Part shown: positions 1 through 11,190 of the stretch, piece by piece
How the letters are laid out: every line of letters begins with the position of its first letter
Numbering within the stretch: the stretch's first letter is position 1
Source of the DNA: Megachile rotundata
Taxonomy: Eukaryota; Arthropoda; Insecta; Hymenoptera; Megachilidae
Length of the DNA: 64,000 nt
NCBI RefSeq assembly: GCF_050947335.1
Contig: NC_134989.1
Coordinates: forward strand, 7,495,501 to 7,559,500
Direction: 5' to 3'
Made by a program: the position numbers and the translations under genes
Notes under the pieces: generated by a model
Databases searched by the model: none
Seen by the model: only the letters and a program-made list of their open reading frames with translations
What the model was told of the DNA's origin: nothing

Positions 1-180
1 TTTTTTAATTTTTAAGGTTTTATATTTTTAAATTTTCAAGGTTTCATATTTCTAAGTTTCTAAAACTTCATATTTCTAAATTTTCAAGGTTCCATATTTT
101 TAAATTATCAACATAGATTTCATAATTCAAAATTGTCAATGTATCAGTACTAAATTTCCAAACTTCCAAATGTCTGAATT
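1..180. repeat. Degenerate AT-rich minisatellite, cut by window edge
   Basis: About four to five diverged units of roughly 24 bases of the form TTTCATATTTCTAAATTTTC followed by AAGG or AAAC can be read before the pattern fades near 140-180. The words (AAATTTTCAAGG, TATTTCTAAA) resemble the later arrays at 17.9 and 34.6 kb. The array enters from the left edge, so its true length is unknown. Confidence 0.7.
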
Positions 181-1146
181 TACCCTAATTCTACATTTAC
201 TTAAATAACATCCACAAATTGTAAACATGTAAAATATAGTAGCACCAAAAATTGAAATTATTTCTTTCTCTAACTTCAAAAATCATAACCTGAAAAATCA
301 TCCCTAAAAATGAAATCGTCAATTATCGTATACTCTACTAAACAAGTATGTCACGAAACTGCAACGCTGCATTTAAGGGTTGATAACCAATTCCGGTTCG
401 ATAGGAAGAGCATCGGTTACATTCACCGCGTTACGTACAATATTTCTCCTCTGCCTTTCCCTCCATTCTATCCAGTACCCCCTACTGATATTCTCTAATT
501 TTTTTCTCTGTCTTCGTAATATTTCGATTGTGTCCTTTGTCCCTTTTGTTCCAGTGAATGTGCAGGGGGTGGGTTAGTGTTTTGCAGAAGATAATAAAGC
601 GTATTCTGCCCCTTTCCTATTCTCTGCTTTCCTGTCTGTTTCCTGCGAAAACGATACGCGGTTCCTGCCATAAAAATCTTTCGTTATAAAGCAACGCAGA
701 AGCGTACGCGTCATTTCTGAGTGCACTCTAATTATTCACGCACGACGAATCATATCCGGCGAAATAAAAAGAAGTTGAACGTTTATGTGTGGATACATTT
801 GAGCTGAACATTTTTCGATATCTAACCGTGACTATCATTTCTATTCGCCTTCGAGGATGCTGTTTAAACTTTCTTTTCAACATTTTATTCATTTATCAAA
901 TTTAAAAATTTTATTTTATTCTTAATAACTTCATGTCATGTAGTAACATACAATTGGTATTCAGAAAGGAATTTTTTTGAAAAATTCATTATAATACACA
1001 TATGTATAACACCATGTGGTTCTACATGCATGTAAGTATGCAGTATAGTAACCTATACGCATACAATATAGTAACCTTGTATAAAAACGTATAGTCCTGT
1101 ATAATACACATGTAATAACGTGTAGTAGTTAATACGTATACCATGA
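181..1146. other. Non-coding stretch with a small GC-richer island
   Basis: No gene is recognised. Bases 400-720 are clearly GC-richer and CpG-containing, with two short overlapping open frames (310-498 and 380-577, + strand) that resemble nothing. Bases 990-1146 are rich in TATA/GTATA words (ATAGTAACC occurs twice at 1046-1078), suggesting decayed simple sequence. Confidence 0.5.
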
Positions 1147-2051
1147 TTTTTGCAATCAATCGAACACGATAAATTCCTTTTTACAAATCCTGCAGTATCA
1201 TGATTCATTCATTTCGATCACCAATTCATCATTTTAATTGACACCGTTGCTCTCAAATTTTAGGTTATGTCTGCGAGACAATTGAATGGAACGCCATCTT
1301 GTTTACAGTGACGCACTTATACGTGACATAACCTCTACAGATATTCTTGCTATAATATATTATAGTGAAAAATGTAATGCATATAGTATAATATGTAATG
1401 TACATATAACACCATGTATATTCTATAATACACATAATACCACACACTAGTATATAACAACATACATTACTCCATAAATTCCCTACATTCTCACCAATTT
1501 ATGTTTTACCGTACATTACGGAAATATTTCTCACAGCTTTAAATCGCCGAGTCTCATTCACAGGGCCTCAAAGTTTTTTAGAACACTGACACTCTCGGAA
1601 CGCTATACTGCCAACTAATTAGACCTATTTTAGAGTACGGAAGTATAATCTGGTCTCTGTACTATGACTCTCGTATTAATGATGCTGAATGCGTCCGGCA
1701 GAAATTTTGAAGGCTTGCTGCGAAGCATAGTGGTTCCATGCTGTTTAATTCTCACGACTATGATTTAATTCTTAATAATCTAAACATACAAACACTACGC
1801 TATAGAAGAAAAGGGCTTGACTATTCTTTTGTAAAATTATGAAAGGTATGATATCTTGATCGATAATAATCCAGCTTCTCTTTGAATATAACTCGACTAA
1901 GAAACTACACTTTAATTAGTGCTAAACATTGCACTAATTATGGTTATTCGGTTGCATAAATCGAATCGGAAATTATGTTAATTCTGTTCAGTGTGATATT
2001 GATATATCCAGAAACTCCATAGCACCCTTAAAATATGTTAGGCTTATTTAA
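1147..2051 (+). mobile_element. LINE (Jockey-like) 3' fragment, copy 1
   Basis: The segment from about 1147 to 2028 is repeated at 32998-33868 in the same orientation. By eye I count about 17 mismatches over the 590 bases from 1261. The right part translates as the C-terminal region of a non-LTR reverse transcriptase: RPILEYGSIIW lies in the frame starting at 1591, and NRIGNYVNSVQ in a second frame ending with a stop at 2049-2051. Stops and frameshifts make it dead. The left 350-400 bases (1147-1520) are shared by both copies but are not recognisable as reverse transcriptase. Compared with copy 2, this copy carries a small insertion near 1880-1895 and diverges after 2028. Confidence 0.85.
1591..1842 (+). 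pseudogene. Reverse transcriptase C-terminal remnant (copy 1)
   Basis: Reading from 1591, the frame gives TLGTLYCQLIRPILEYGS and then IIWSLYYDSRIND, the conserved block that follows the catalytic palm in Jockey-type LINE reverse transcriptases (family pattern LKTLYCSLVRPILEYGS). An in-frame TGA lies in the stretch QKF*RLAAKHSG, then the frame continues through LNNLNIQTLRYRRKGLDYSF to a TGA at 1840-1842. The catalytic YxDD motif would lie upstream and is absent. Weak upstream similarity (LIHRASKFFRTL, near 1545-1585) in another frame implies a frameshift just before 1591. No active protein can come from this. Confidence 0.85.
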
Positions 2052-2814
2052 TTCTTAATTATGTTATACTTTCGTGTTAATATACGACATGTTTTATACA
2101 TATTGTAACATGTGTAGTGTATTATGTTACATTGTATTTCTTCTCTTCGTCGTTCCCTATTTTTTCGACAAACGTAAATTTTAATACCTGATTTAAATCG
2201 CTGCTATTAATATTAACGTAATCAGTGAATCTTGTCAGAATATTATTTATTCGCGTTTTCATTAAACTTCTCGTATCGTTTCTTTAAAAATGTTAAATTG
2301 GATTCCCTATTAGCTTTGTGTTATGGATGAATTACAGCACAAAAGGGAATTATTGTTCGCAGAATAAATTCGTTTAGTGGCTTTACCGGTGTATAAAGCA
2401 TCAAAACTTTAATTAAAAACGTTCGCAGGAAATGTAAATAAGCTTCGATTTAATTATTAATACTTTTGATCAATTTATTTGCACAAAATAAATTGTTCCA
2501 TGCAAGTTTCATTAAATTTTAAATTTGTTCAAATGAATGTTGTTTGCTTTCCGATGCAATTTATGCAAATATAAATACAGAATCACTGACACGATGAAAG
2601 TGGTTATATTTTAAAATGATAAAACGATAAAATCGGTTCACGGAAATTCATGAATAAAATTGATATCTTTTGTATTTTGAAAAATATCATTGTTATGAGT
2701 TAAAAGTTGTTAATATCGTGGAGATTAATTGATTACAGATGAATTGTTTAAATATTATCACTGCTTTGTAAATAAATAGTAGGCATGTAAGGTTGGGTTA
2801 ACTTCTTTGAAGAG
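2052..2814. other. AT-rich unique DNA, no gene seen
   Basis: Strongly AT-rich sequence with frequent stops in all frames and no long tandem repeat. I see no coding, RNA or transposon signature. Confidence 0.55.
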
Positions 2815-3080
2815 TGCAAAATTTTGAAATTTAATAATTTGAAACTTTGTATTTCCACATTTCTAAATTTTTAAATTTCGAAGTTTTTACTACTAACTTT
2901 ACTACTACCTTAAATTTGTAAGTTTTTACTACTAGAAATTTTGCAATTCAATGAAACAGAAATTCGAAGATTTAGGAATTTGCAAATTTATAAAAATTCA
3001 AATTTCCACAAGAGAATCTCTGAACAAATTATCTCAAATTATAAATATCTCAAAATCTCAATCTCCTTCAACAAAATATA
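2815..3080. repeat. Degenerate AAATTT-word repeat
   Basis: A run of words such as AATTTCTAAATTTTTAAATTT, with TTTTACTACTA three times between about 2887 and 2935, then AAATTCAAATTTCC. It uses the same vocabulary as the ordered arrays elsewhere but is too decayed for a firm period. Confidence 0.5.
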
Positions 3081-4281
3081 ACAACCTAACATCAATGTTT
3101 ACTTTCTAAAATCTATTACACCACAACAAATAAACCATTTCCATCAAACACGTTTCAAACAACCACCTTCCCAATCAAAACATCTATTATCCCATAAAAG
3201 TTCATCAAAACATAAATTGATCGCGTGCAAACTTCTCCCAGCAAGTTACCCATAAAATTTCACCGGGTCGCGTAGTCCACAATCAATTCTCCGTCCGCTC
3301 TCGCAAAATGAATGAAATTGAATCGCAGGGGCCGCAACGAAAGAAATTATTTTTCGACGCGAGGTTAATGGCTGTTAGCTCATAAACGCTGGTTACAGCG
3401 TATGACATCCGGTTAGTTTTTGATCAAACCGCGTATTTTATCGCGAGGAATTTAAGGCCAATAAAACGGGCAGGTTCGATTATTTGCTCGTTTTCATATC
3501 GCCAGACTCGTCTCCCGATTCATCTTTCCGTGGTTACCTGCTCTTTAATCTACCCGTTTCGTTTTTTTTTGCTCTTCTCTTTCTTTTTTACTGTTCTCGT
3601 ATTTCTCGGAACTGATCGAAGCGGCAGAATTGGTATCCGATTCGAATAAACGAAACTCGATTATTATCGGCCAGCCTCCGCGGATCAATATTTGCACGGA
3701 CGAAATAAAATTGTGTTTGCTAAATTTCAAATGATGCCTGAATGATATAAAAACTCTCGCGATGCGAGAAGTAGCCAGGGGGTTGGTTTTCAGCGTCAGG
3801 GATGCGTTCCGCCAGCCAGGGATGAAAGACCACGATTGAAACGTTGCGATATTTACCAAATCCGCGAGATTGCAGATATTTGTTTGCAGTGTTTGTTGTT
3901 ATTCTCTTTTTCCCTGCTACCGATGATATTAATGTACCGTTTGGCAACTTTATTTTTCGCGTATCTCGGGGGTTGCAAGCTTTAACCCTTTCGTTTCAAA
4001 TATTTGACACTTTGAGTGTCGTAAAATCATGGACAATCCTTCAAGTGGTAATTTTATTTTTAGTTAGTTCAGTTGGCAGTTTTTATAATATTTACCTGTT
4101 TTTTTTTTTTTTATTAGGGAATCTCTGATATATTTGAGATAATTGTTTATAGCATTTAATGTAGAATGTATATGGTTGGATGTAGTTTATAGTATAGAAT
4201 GTGTATAGTTAAATATAATTAATAATGTAGTTAGATACGTAGTAAAACATAGTAAAACGTAGACATATGTACTCACATGTA
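3081..4281. other. Unique DNA with GC-richer island (about 3240-3970)
   Basis: The middle is GC-richer with CpGs (cgcgag and gatcgaagcgg type words). Overlapping short open frames on both strands (3545-3859, 3720-3947, 3844-4128) are mutually incompatible and resemble no family. A run of 14 T starts at 4099. Bases 4140-4270 are GTATAGTTA/ATGTAG-rich simple sequence next to the MITE. Confidence 0.5.
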
Positions 4282-4876
4282 CACTACCGTCCATAAGTAT
4301 CCGGACACAAGCGAAATACACATTCGCGTTGCATGAAAGTTATTCAAGTATCTGCAACAGTAACTAAAATCGATTTCTTTTTCTGCGAAGGTCAGAATAC
4401 TGGAACGTTTTTCGATTGATAATTCTAGTTTGGAACTCATATCTCGATGGAAAAGAAGCTACAGACGAACTAAACCGAAACTGTCGAATGCGTAGCGTTA
4501 CCTCCATTCTTATCTCCATTGAGGGAACCTAAACATTTACCAACAGTTTACAAACACTTGAAACATATCGACGAACCCTCTGAATACGTTCTGCACCATA
4601 GAAATGAAACATAGTAGAAATTAAAATTTTTTTTAGTATCGAAAGAGTTTCATTAGATTCACAAATTTGGACTTTGTACTTCTTGACATGAATTTTACTT
4701 TCACACTTTCATTGTATAATTTGTACTTAAAAATTAATTTTATTACGTTATGACACCTCAAAAAAGATAATAATAATTATTACAAATGATATGATAACCC
4801 TAAATACCTTTCGTACAAAGTTCAACAATGTTTTATGTAACGAAACCAAGTGTCCGGATACTTATGGACGGTAGTG
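4282..4876. mobile_element. Tc1/mariner-type MITE, 595 bp, with TA duplications
   Basis: The left end 4282-4308 (CACTACCGTCC...CCGGACAC) is repeated exactly in inverted orientation at 4850-4876, giving perfect 27-bp terminal inverted repeats. A TA dinucleotide sits immediately outside each end (4280-4281 and 4877-4878), the target-site duplication of the Tc1/mariner superfamily. The internal part has no transposase-like frame and is AT-rich on the right, so this is a non-autonomous copy. The perfect match of the two ends suggests fairly recent insertion. The exact family is not identifiable from sequence alone. Confidence 0.9.
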
Positions 4877-7020
4877 TATGTATTATAATGTAATACGTAC
4901 ACAGTTAGATATGTATAATGATTACCACTAAAATATACAAGTGATGTATCCAATGTTAGGTAATCCATATCCTTGTCACAATTATCTCGAACACAGTACA
5001 TTTCAGTCGAAAAACCTAATGTTTGCTACGAGTTCAGAATGTGGAGAATTCAGTACATCCGATTTTATGCCACGCACCGCGTTATACGATATTCGGTTAA
5101 ATCACGTTTCATTGAAATTTACACCTAATCTTTGTCCATTGAATACTTCAATTACTCACCAGAATCGCTAGAATTTAATTTCGCTAAATTCCTTTCAAAA
5201 TAGCAGCTGCCATGATATATCTCCCGGAACGTTACCACGTTATTGATCAGCGATAAAATCAAAATCGTATCCAATATTTTGCTCGATTTATCGTCGATTA
5301 CACAATATAATGGTCATAAATTCGCAATCAGCGCTAAATGAGAATTCCGACCAAAAATACGAAGGGTTTAATTCGTGTCTATACCGGAGAATTCGAATTA
5401 AATTGAGAACATTTAACACCAGCACGGAATGAACAAAAAAAAAAGGAAAAAAATGACGGGCTAAATTAACGGGAATTCATTTGTCGAGGTGAGAACGAAC
5501 CTACGAACAATTTCATCGGTCCCTTTAACCCGGACAAATTTCGAGTGTAGCGGGTAGACTGTCAAAGCCACCTGCTGTAATTGCCAATTACAGTGGTCGC
5601 TTTCACCAAGTGTCAAACGATGCTCTGAATTTTTCCCAAAGTATGCAGTCGCTGTACATCCTGTGGATCTACGGTCTATCGAGTTTACAATTCATTAAAG
5701 AGGTTATTTTTACAACCCTATAGCAACGATTCAATTACGTACAATTTGAATACGTGTACGTTTACCAGGAAGAAACGTGAATCAAATAGATGACTCTGAC
5801 CTTGATATATATTATGATGTATATATAACACACTTTTCTCAGATGTATTAACTTATAAAAGTTGGTCACTGCTCGTTAGAAAGACACTAACAAAACAAGG
5901 TTGAAAAATATGTATGTATGAGGAGACAGCTTAAGTGCGTCATGAGACTAGTCAAAATATTGCTACGAATTTAAAATATACTAAAATATCCTTAACCTTA
6001 TAAGAACAATAACATAGGACGAATTCTTAAGTCTATTCATTATAACCCATTTCTTTACATAAACGTTACTTCTATACCAATCCACATAGTTCCGATATTT
6101 TATACAAAGCTTCTTACACAAACTAAGAATACTTTTAGCTTCGAATTAATTGGACGTGGCCGTGTTGTATAGAGTAAAATTGGCTCGAAGAAGAATCTGA
6201 TCTCGTTCTTGGCATTCAAAATCAAATCAATGGTCCAGTACTATGGCGGAATGCAATTCGATCGAAGGAAAAATCCAATAAACACATTCCACGGTGGCAC
6301 GGTATATTAGCATAAAACGACTTTCTTCTTTTCTGCTTTCCGTTCGTCGTTCAGAATACGAATATTTCCGTTCAGTTGAATCAGCAAAGAAATTTATTCA
6401 CGCTCTATGTTCTTTGACACCGAAATATGTTTGCAGTATCATGGACCGGCGAATCAAATTCTTTATACGACAGTATTTGCATGCAAATCATCGGTTTACC
6501 ATTTCTGATCAATTAAGATAATATCAAGTATTTCTACTTCCAACTCGAGTTAACAACGATGAAATTAATTTGAAAGACTTCTTCAAGACTTCCCATGTAT
6601 CAAATCAATATTTCGCAATTAGAATTTCAGGTTTCGCAGTTTTTGTCTTCAATGTTTACTCGAAAGGCTTCTGCGGAATGTTGAAACCGTTTATTATTTA
6701 GTCGAACTTGGCCGTGTAATTAATTAATAATTCTTAAGCTAAATTCATGAATTTATCTTTCAAAATATTGTTGGAATATTAATATTTATTCTGTAGTTTC
6801 AGATCTATCAAACCTAATGTCCACATCTCCAAATTCCAACCTCGAACTCAGTTCCCAAATAAAAATTTCCATCTATCAACGCATCCTCAATTTTCTGAAC
6901 TTTATAATATCTAAATCACCAAATTCTCAAAAGGCTTGTTCATACCTACTGCACTCATATGACCCAGTCCTAAAAATCGCAGTAACTTCAGCTTAAGTGA
7001 ACCCAATGTAACCCCAGTAA
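4877..7020. other. Mostly AT-rich unique DNA, no gene seen
   Basis: No recognisable gene. Short frames at 4941-5171 and 6294-6521 (+) have no family features. Bases 5200-5680 are moderately GC-richer. Bases 6810-6930 contain CCAAATT-type words (AAATTCCAACC, CACCAAATTCTC) like a very decayed version of the C-rich arrays. Confidence 0.5.
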
Positions 7021-7860
7021 GTTTGTTCCCCTCGAGATCCCGACGCACAATCATAAATATTCTTGCAAGACACGTCATTTCTCGAGCAATACATTAAATT
7101 CGCATAGCATCGCGCGATCCTGCGTAACCTCGCCAGAATCTGTGCTCCCTAAACGTTCGCATGCAAGCTAATCACCAGAGTGGCAAGTCGACGTGCATCT
7201 CTGATGAGATTCTCCTCTTTGGAACAGGACGAAGGACAATCTGTCGCGTAGGAAACTTCCGGGGGAGGCTTATAACTCCTTTGTGCAAGACGTGCTGCAA
7301 TTACACGCAATTGCTGGAGCTGTCATTTTCCAGTTCCTCCCCTTTGCTCTTCTATCACCCTCCATCGCGTTCCTCTTCATTCCTCTCTGTTTCCCTGTAC
7401 TCTTCTGAGGAGATCCTTTGTAAGCGTTTTTATTGCCGTGAACCCACGTATCCTCTCTTTCTATCCACCTCTCTCCTTCTGGATCTCTACGTTCCCTCCT
7501 CTTTCTGGATCTCTGTGTTCTCTCTTCTTTCTGGATTCTCTCTTCTTTCCGTCCTTCTCGTCGGTGTCGAATTCATCCGGGTTTTTCCCGTCTCTGTTGT
7601 TCCTGTCTTCGACATCCACAGAAACGTTCCCGTGGATCAAAAGTTGAGTTCTCGTTCGTCCTCGCCGCTGAATACGATCTTTTTAATGGCATTACGCGTT
7701 TACAGCGCAGTAAGCTCTTTACTACGCTGCTCTCAGACCAACGTAGACGAGATTTAATGCAACACGCTCGATTTATGACTTCCTGAGACTCGTACGCGAT
7801 CTTCTGCGAACACAACTTCCTGATCGTCTGACCGCTGGATTATTGGCGTGAAAGGCACCC
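7021..7860. other. GC-richer island with polypyrimidine tract
   Basis: Holds the longest ATG frame in the window, 7161-7757 (+, 198 codons). Its middle is a CT-rich tract at about 7320-7600 (TCTTTCTGGATCTCT repeated imperfectly near 7470-7540), giving a Ser/Leu/Phe-rich translation without domain features. The tract has few purines, so stop codons are rare on the + strand. I treat the frame as a by-product of composition. Confidence 0.45.
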
Positions 7861-8370
7861 GTTTTTTCATCGCTATGGGCATCGCCGGTTATTTAACGAT
7901 GCATCGACGCCTTACAAATCTTCCTCGTGGAAAATTTTTCTGTTTTATAGTTTCATTATGCTTAATCTTTGCAAGTTACAGTATAACGCAGGGTGTCTAT
8001 CAGGGTTTCATAAGACATTCGCTGAAACAAACCTGCATGCAGATTGGGGATAAAATATTTATTTTATACGAAACGTTTTGCAATTTGCTGATATAGTGAC
8101 GAGAAAAAAATCGATACAGATGGACCAGATTATAATTTGTACTATATACGAAAAATTTGTATGTACACCACAAATTATTTAAATTTCAATTCAACGCTCA
8201 GTTGAGTGATCAATAAAAAGAAGAGGGGTTGGAACATTTCTTCAACGTCTGTGTACCTCACCCCATGCATACAGTTCTAAAACTTTCATCATGTTCAATG
8301 GTCTTTTTGTATCCGTTCCTTTTTCATACGAGTATAAAGGAAATATTAGAGCCGGTCAACGTCGATTTAG
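7861..8370. other. AT-rich unique DNA, no gene seen
   Basis: A short frame at 7848-8096 (+) reads through AT-rich sequence and has one hydrophobic stretch (FIVSLCLIFASYS) but no recognisable family, start context or splice signals. Nothing else is seen. Confidence 0.45.
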
Positions 8371-9010
8371 CTTCATAAACGCAGAGATAGAAACTCTACC
8401 CTGTTCGGCAAACGGTGAAAATAAAAATCGACGGACCGTTTGACCAGCTCACGATTCGAATTTCCATTGTTCGCGAAACCATTGAGGAGCTCGTGGAAAG
8501 TCGAGGGAATCAGTTCTAGCCAGTTGAATTTTCGCAGTCGGGTTTCCCGGTGGCAGACAGTCATCGTCGACGTCGTCGTCATCCATGGCACAGTAGTTGT
8601 CGAGGTTGACGACGCAGTCTGTGACCGGCGATATAGGTCAAGCATACCTTGTACCAAGCTGGCTGTTCTCATTAAACACCTCCGGGCGGCGTTCAATGGG
8701 TGTGGAGATTGCCATCTTTTGCACACCCACTGTTAAGTCTACTCCTCCTCTTCCAATTTTCTCCCCCTCCAGAAGTCCTCCATGAACCTTCTCTACAGTC
8801 TTCCAGTATCTTCATTACACTGCCTACGTAGTTCCACGCTGTTTCATGGACTTACGTGTGTTTCGACGCCACTTGAGCCGCTTCCACATTAACGTCCCCA
8901 CGGTCTCCGTTTTTGCCTATGTACCATTGTTCACGTTGCCCCTCGTACCTGTTTCAGTAGCTTTTTTTCGGCGCTTCTCGGTGCATTCACCCTTCAGGCA
9001 TTGTTGCCTG
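8371..9010. other. GC-richer island with an acidic minus-strand open frame
   Basis: Open frames exist on both strands. The most protein-like is on the minus strand, 8637 down to a TGA at 8449-8451 (62 codons, no ATG at its start). It reads through MDDDDVDDDCLPPGNP to the C-terminal WFREQWKFES, with many codons ending in C (GTC AAC CTC GAC AAC TAC). It could be a terminal exon, but I find no convincing acceptor or upstream exon, and frames of this length occur by chance at this composition. Confidence 0.35.
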
Positions 9011-9499
9011 AGGTAACCAAAAATTTAGGTAATATTGAAGCGGTACTTTGATGTCTGCTTTCTCTTCTTTTTATTTAAATTAATATATATGGGGTGCTCC
9101 AGGTGGACCTGTGATTTTCACAAGAACGGAGATCAGGTTGTATATTTTGGTAATGGTTTTGTTTGCATTATTTTTGAAAGATAAACCCAGTTTTTATCTT
9201 GTTAATAAAACCTTTAACGTTTCATGGCAATGTCATAACTCATTTCTTCCAAAAGAACATATAGGAATTTCTGATTTGACTTATTTTCACTTTAAATAGA
9301 AGAACCAGAAAGTTCATAAAAATATAATCAAAAGTTAAAGTTATTTACTACTTGAAAATTTTTAATGTTACCCGTTTACATTTCGTACAAAATTCAACCT
9401 TAGTTCTCGATATTCTTTGCTATTTTCTGGGCCATCTTATTTTCGTTGAAAAATGAAAGGTCCTAAAGAAACCTAACCTAACCTAATCTTTTTCACAAA
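9011..9499. other. AT-rich unique DNA, no gene seen
   Basis: No gene. GGGGTGCTCC at 9091 resembles the terminal words of some insect transposons, but I found no matching inverted end. CCTAA occurs three times in a row at about 9472-9486, too short for a telomeric array. Confidence 0.5.
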
Positions 9500-9628
9500 T
9501 TCGAAGCTCGTACCATTTAGTCGTTTTTCGTGCGTTGCGGCAGGGCGTCTGCTTGTTTCCTCACCGCTTTAGGGGTATCCGCATGCATCGACACATATTC
9601 AACCGATCTCCCACATTTCGAGCTCGCG

Positions 9629-9656
9629 ATGCATGCACGTACACGCGTGCACACGC
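9629..9656. other. Alternating purine-pyrimidine tract (Z-DNA-prone)
   Basis: All 28 bases alternate purine and pyrimidine, starting ATGCATGCACGT and ending GCACACGC, with an internal ACGCGT. Such tracts with many CG/CA steps are the classic substrates for left-handed DNA under negative supercoiling. A structural role here is inferred, not shown. Confidence 0.7.
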
Positions 9657-10094
9657 TCGTACCGAACGCAGAGTCGCATCTATGCGATCTCCGAGCACGG
9701 TTTAAGACGGCAGTCTGCCGGTGCCCTGGCATTCCCGCGGGTCGTTGAACTTCTTGATCATGCTGGAAGCCTGTGTGCGAATATCTCCTCCCTTCCGTCT
9801 TCCTTTCTTGAACGAACACGTCCCAGTTGTGTGTGCATCCGTACGCAACCAGACCGTAAGAAGATCGAAAATGCTCGCCGAGGGACCGGCTCGTCGATGT
9901 TCAGATGCGCATGTCGATGTTGCGGCGTTTAGGGGTTCACCGTGAAGGGTGCCGCATGATTTCGACTTGCACGACACCTTATGACCATTTTACGACCGTC
10001 GTTGATTTAAGAAGCTAGTCATTCCGATAACCACCGGGTTACTTTCTGCTCGTTACGATCGTACGAGCTGGTACTTTGATAACGAGCCTCGATT

Positions 10095-10186
10095 AACCGA
10101 TCGCTTAGACCGGCAATTAACGTTCGAGCCAAACCGATCGTTGATCCGGACGATTAAACCGATCCGACCTACCGAGTTGATCGGTT
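10095..10186. promoter_or_regulatory. Cluster of AACCGATC words
   Basis: AACCGATC occurs at 10095-10102, 10132-10139 and 10157-10164, and its reverse complement at 10179-10186: four exact 8-mers in 92 bases, a density chance would rarely give. A near copy (GCCGATCT) follows at 10202 and another exact copy lies at 9601-9608. This could be a homotypic binding-site cluster or a decayed tandem repeat. The factor is unknown. Confidence 0.45.
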
Positions 10187-10260
10187 CCACGCAGCCTTTT
10201 AGCCGATCTCTCGATTCTTATACGCAATGAAATTCTTCGGACACCGTTAACATGTGTTTA

Positions 10261-10960
10261 CGTAGAGTCCGCTATCGTTTATTGTATCTCTGATCACGAA
10301 AGCAGATACCTCATTGTTTTACGCGACCGTTCCTTGTAACTTTACTGCCAGAACTTTATGAACCGTGTCAGTGTTGCCAGTGTCGCACGTGTGTTATGGA
10401 ATGTAAGGACAAATTCTGTTATGTACACATAACTGGGACATGTGCTCGCTCTGACATCGCACTAATCACCGCACCTAATTTTAGTGGGGTTTTATTAGAA
10501 TCGCGTGTTAGGTTTGATTTTCAACGCGTTGAATGTCCCATTAATCTTTTCAATTAGCGAAGTTAGTTGTACTGCAGTCGTGCTTTTTAACACTTCTTTT
10601 AATGACTTTATGTAGTTCGTACATAACTGTTACCGAGTGTAATAATTATTGATATACACAATTTCGATTGCTGTATCAGATAGCTAGACTACTGCACAAT
10701 GTTGTATTTGTGGACATCGTATTGTACAATAACTGTTTGCTGTCGTGTTTCATTCTTTTTACAATATATTTCATCATTGTTTCACTGTTGTATACACGTT
10801 CATTAATAATTCTGGTCTTCTGAAATAGAATTTTATTTTAGAATGGAAAACATCGTGTAGTTTATATAAACTTTATGGTAAAAAACTACAGTGAACAGTT
10901 ATATCTAACTAATTGAATTTATTTTTTCATAAAAATTTATTTACTTTTATTTCCATAAAA
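10261..10960. other. Unique DNA turning AT-rich, no gene seen
   Basis: No recognised gene. The left end still has CpGs and an initiator-like TCAGTG at 10367. The rest is AT-rich with stops in all frames. Confidence 0.45.
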
Positions 10961-11190
10961 ACTAGATAAAATGGAGTAATTTTTATTTCAATACAGGTGA
11001 AATAAAAATGAAATTATTCCAGTTTCAGTAAAAATAAATAATTCCTATTTCAACAAAAATGAAATAAAAATGAAATACTGTTTGCGTCAGTAGCAGTGAA
11101 ATAATTTTTATTTCAACAAAAATGAAATAAAAATAAAATGTTTTTTCCGTCAGTAGCAATAAAATAATTTTTACTTCAACAAAAACAAGG
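10961..11190. repeat. 63-bp tandem repeat of TTTCA / TGAAATA palindromes
   Basis: About three and a half copies of a unit near 63 bases. GTCAGTAGCA at 11086 recurs at 11149, and a diverged earlier unit begins near 11021. Each unit holds TGAAATAATTTTTATTTCA, an inverted repeat that can fold into a hairpin, followed by ACAAAAATGAAATAAAAATG. Confidence 0.75.

Larger units (their letters stand above)
9500..10260. other. CpG-containing GC-rich island, possible regulatory region
   Basis: The most GC-rich stretch of the window, with frequent CpG. Frames are open on both strands (9517-9819, 9633-9932 and 9702-9977), overlap one another and resemble nothing, so none is called. It contains a 28-bp alternating purine-pyrimidine tract (9629-9656) and a cluster of AACCGATC words (10095-10186). 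The composition fits a promoter or enhancer region in an AT-rich insect genome. No clear initiator and donor pair was found inside it, although TCAGTG at 10367 and a GTAAGG at 10403 lie just to the right. Confidence 0.5.

Noticed and set aside
1265..1447. 60-codon minus-strand frame nearly identical to one at 33117-33299
   Set aside because: The similarity exists because both lie in the two LINE-fragment copies. It is antisense to the element, and its differences are scattered without regard to codon position.
7161..7757. 198-codon + strand ATG frame, longest in the window
   Set aside because: Its middle is a pyrimidine tract in which + strand stops are rare. The translation is Ser/Leu/Phe-rich without domains, and no splice or promoter context was seen.
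9472..9486. (CCTAA)3, insect telomere-like repeat
   Set aside because: Only three units in unique DNA. AACCTAACCTAA words are common in insect genomes, so this is not a telomere.
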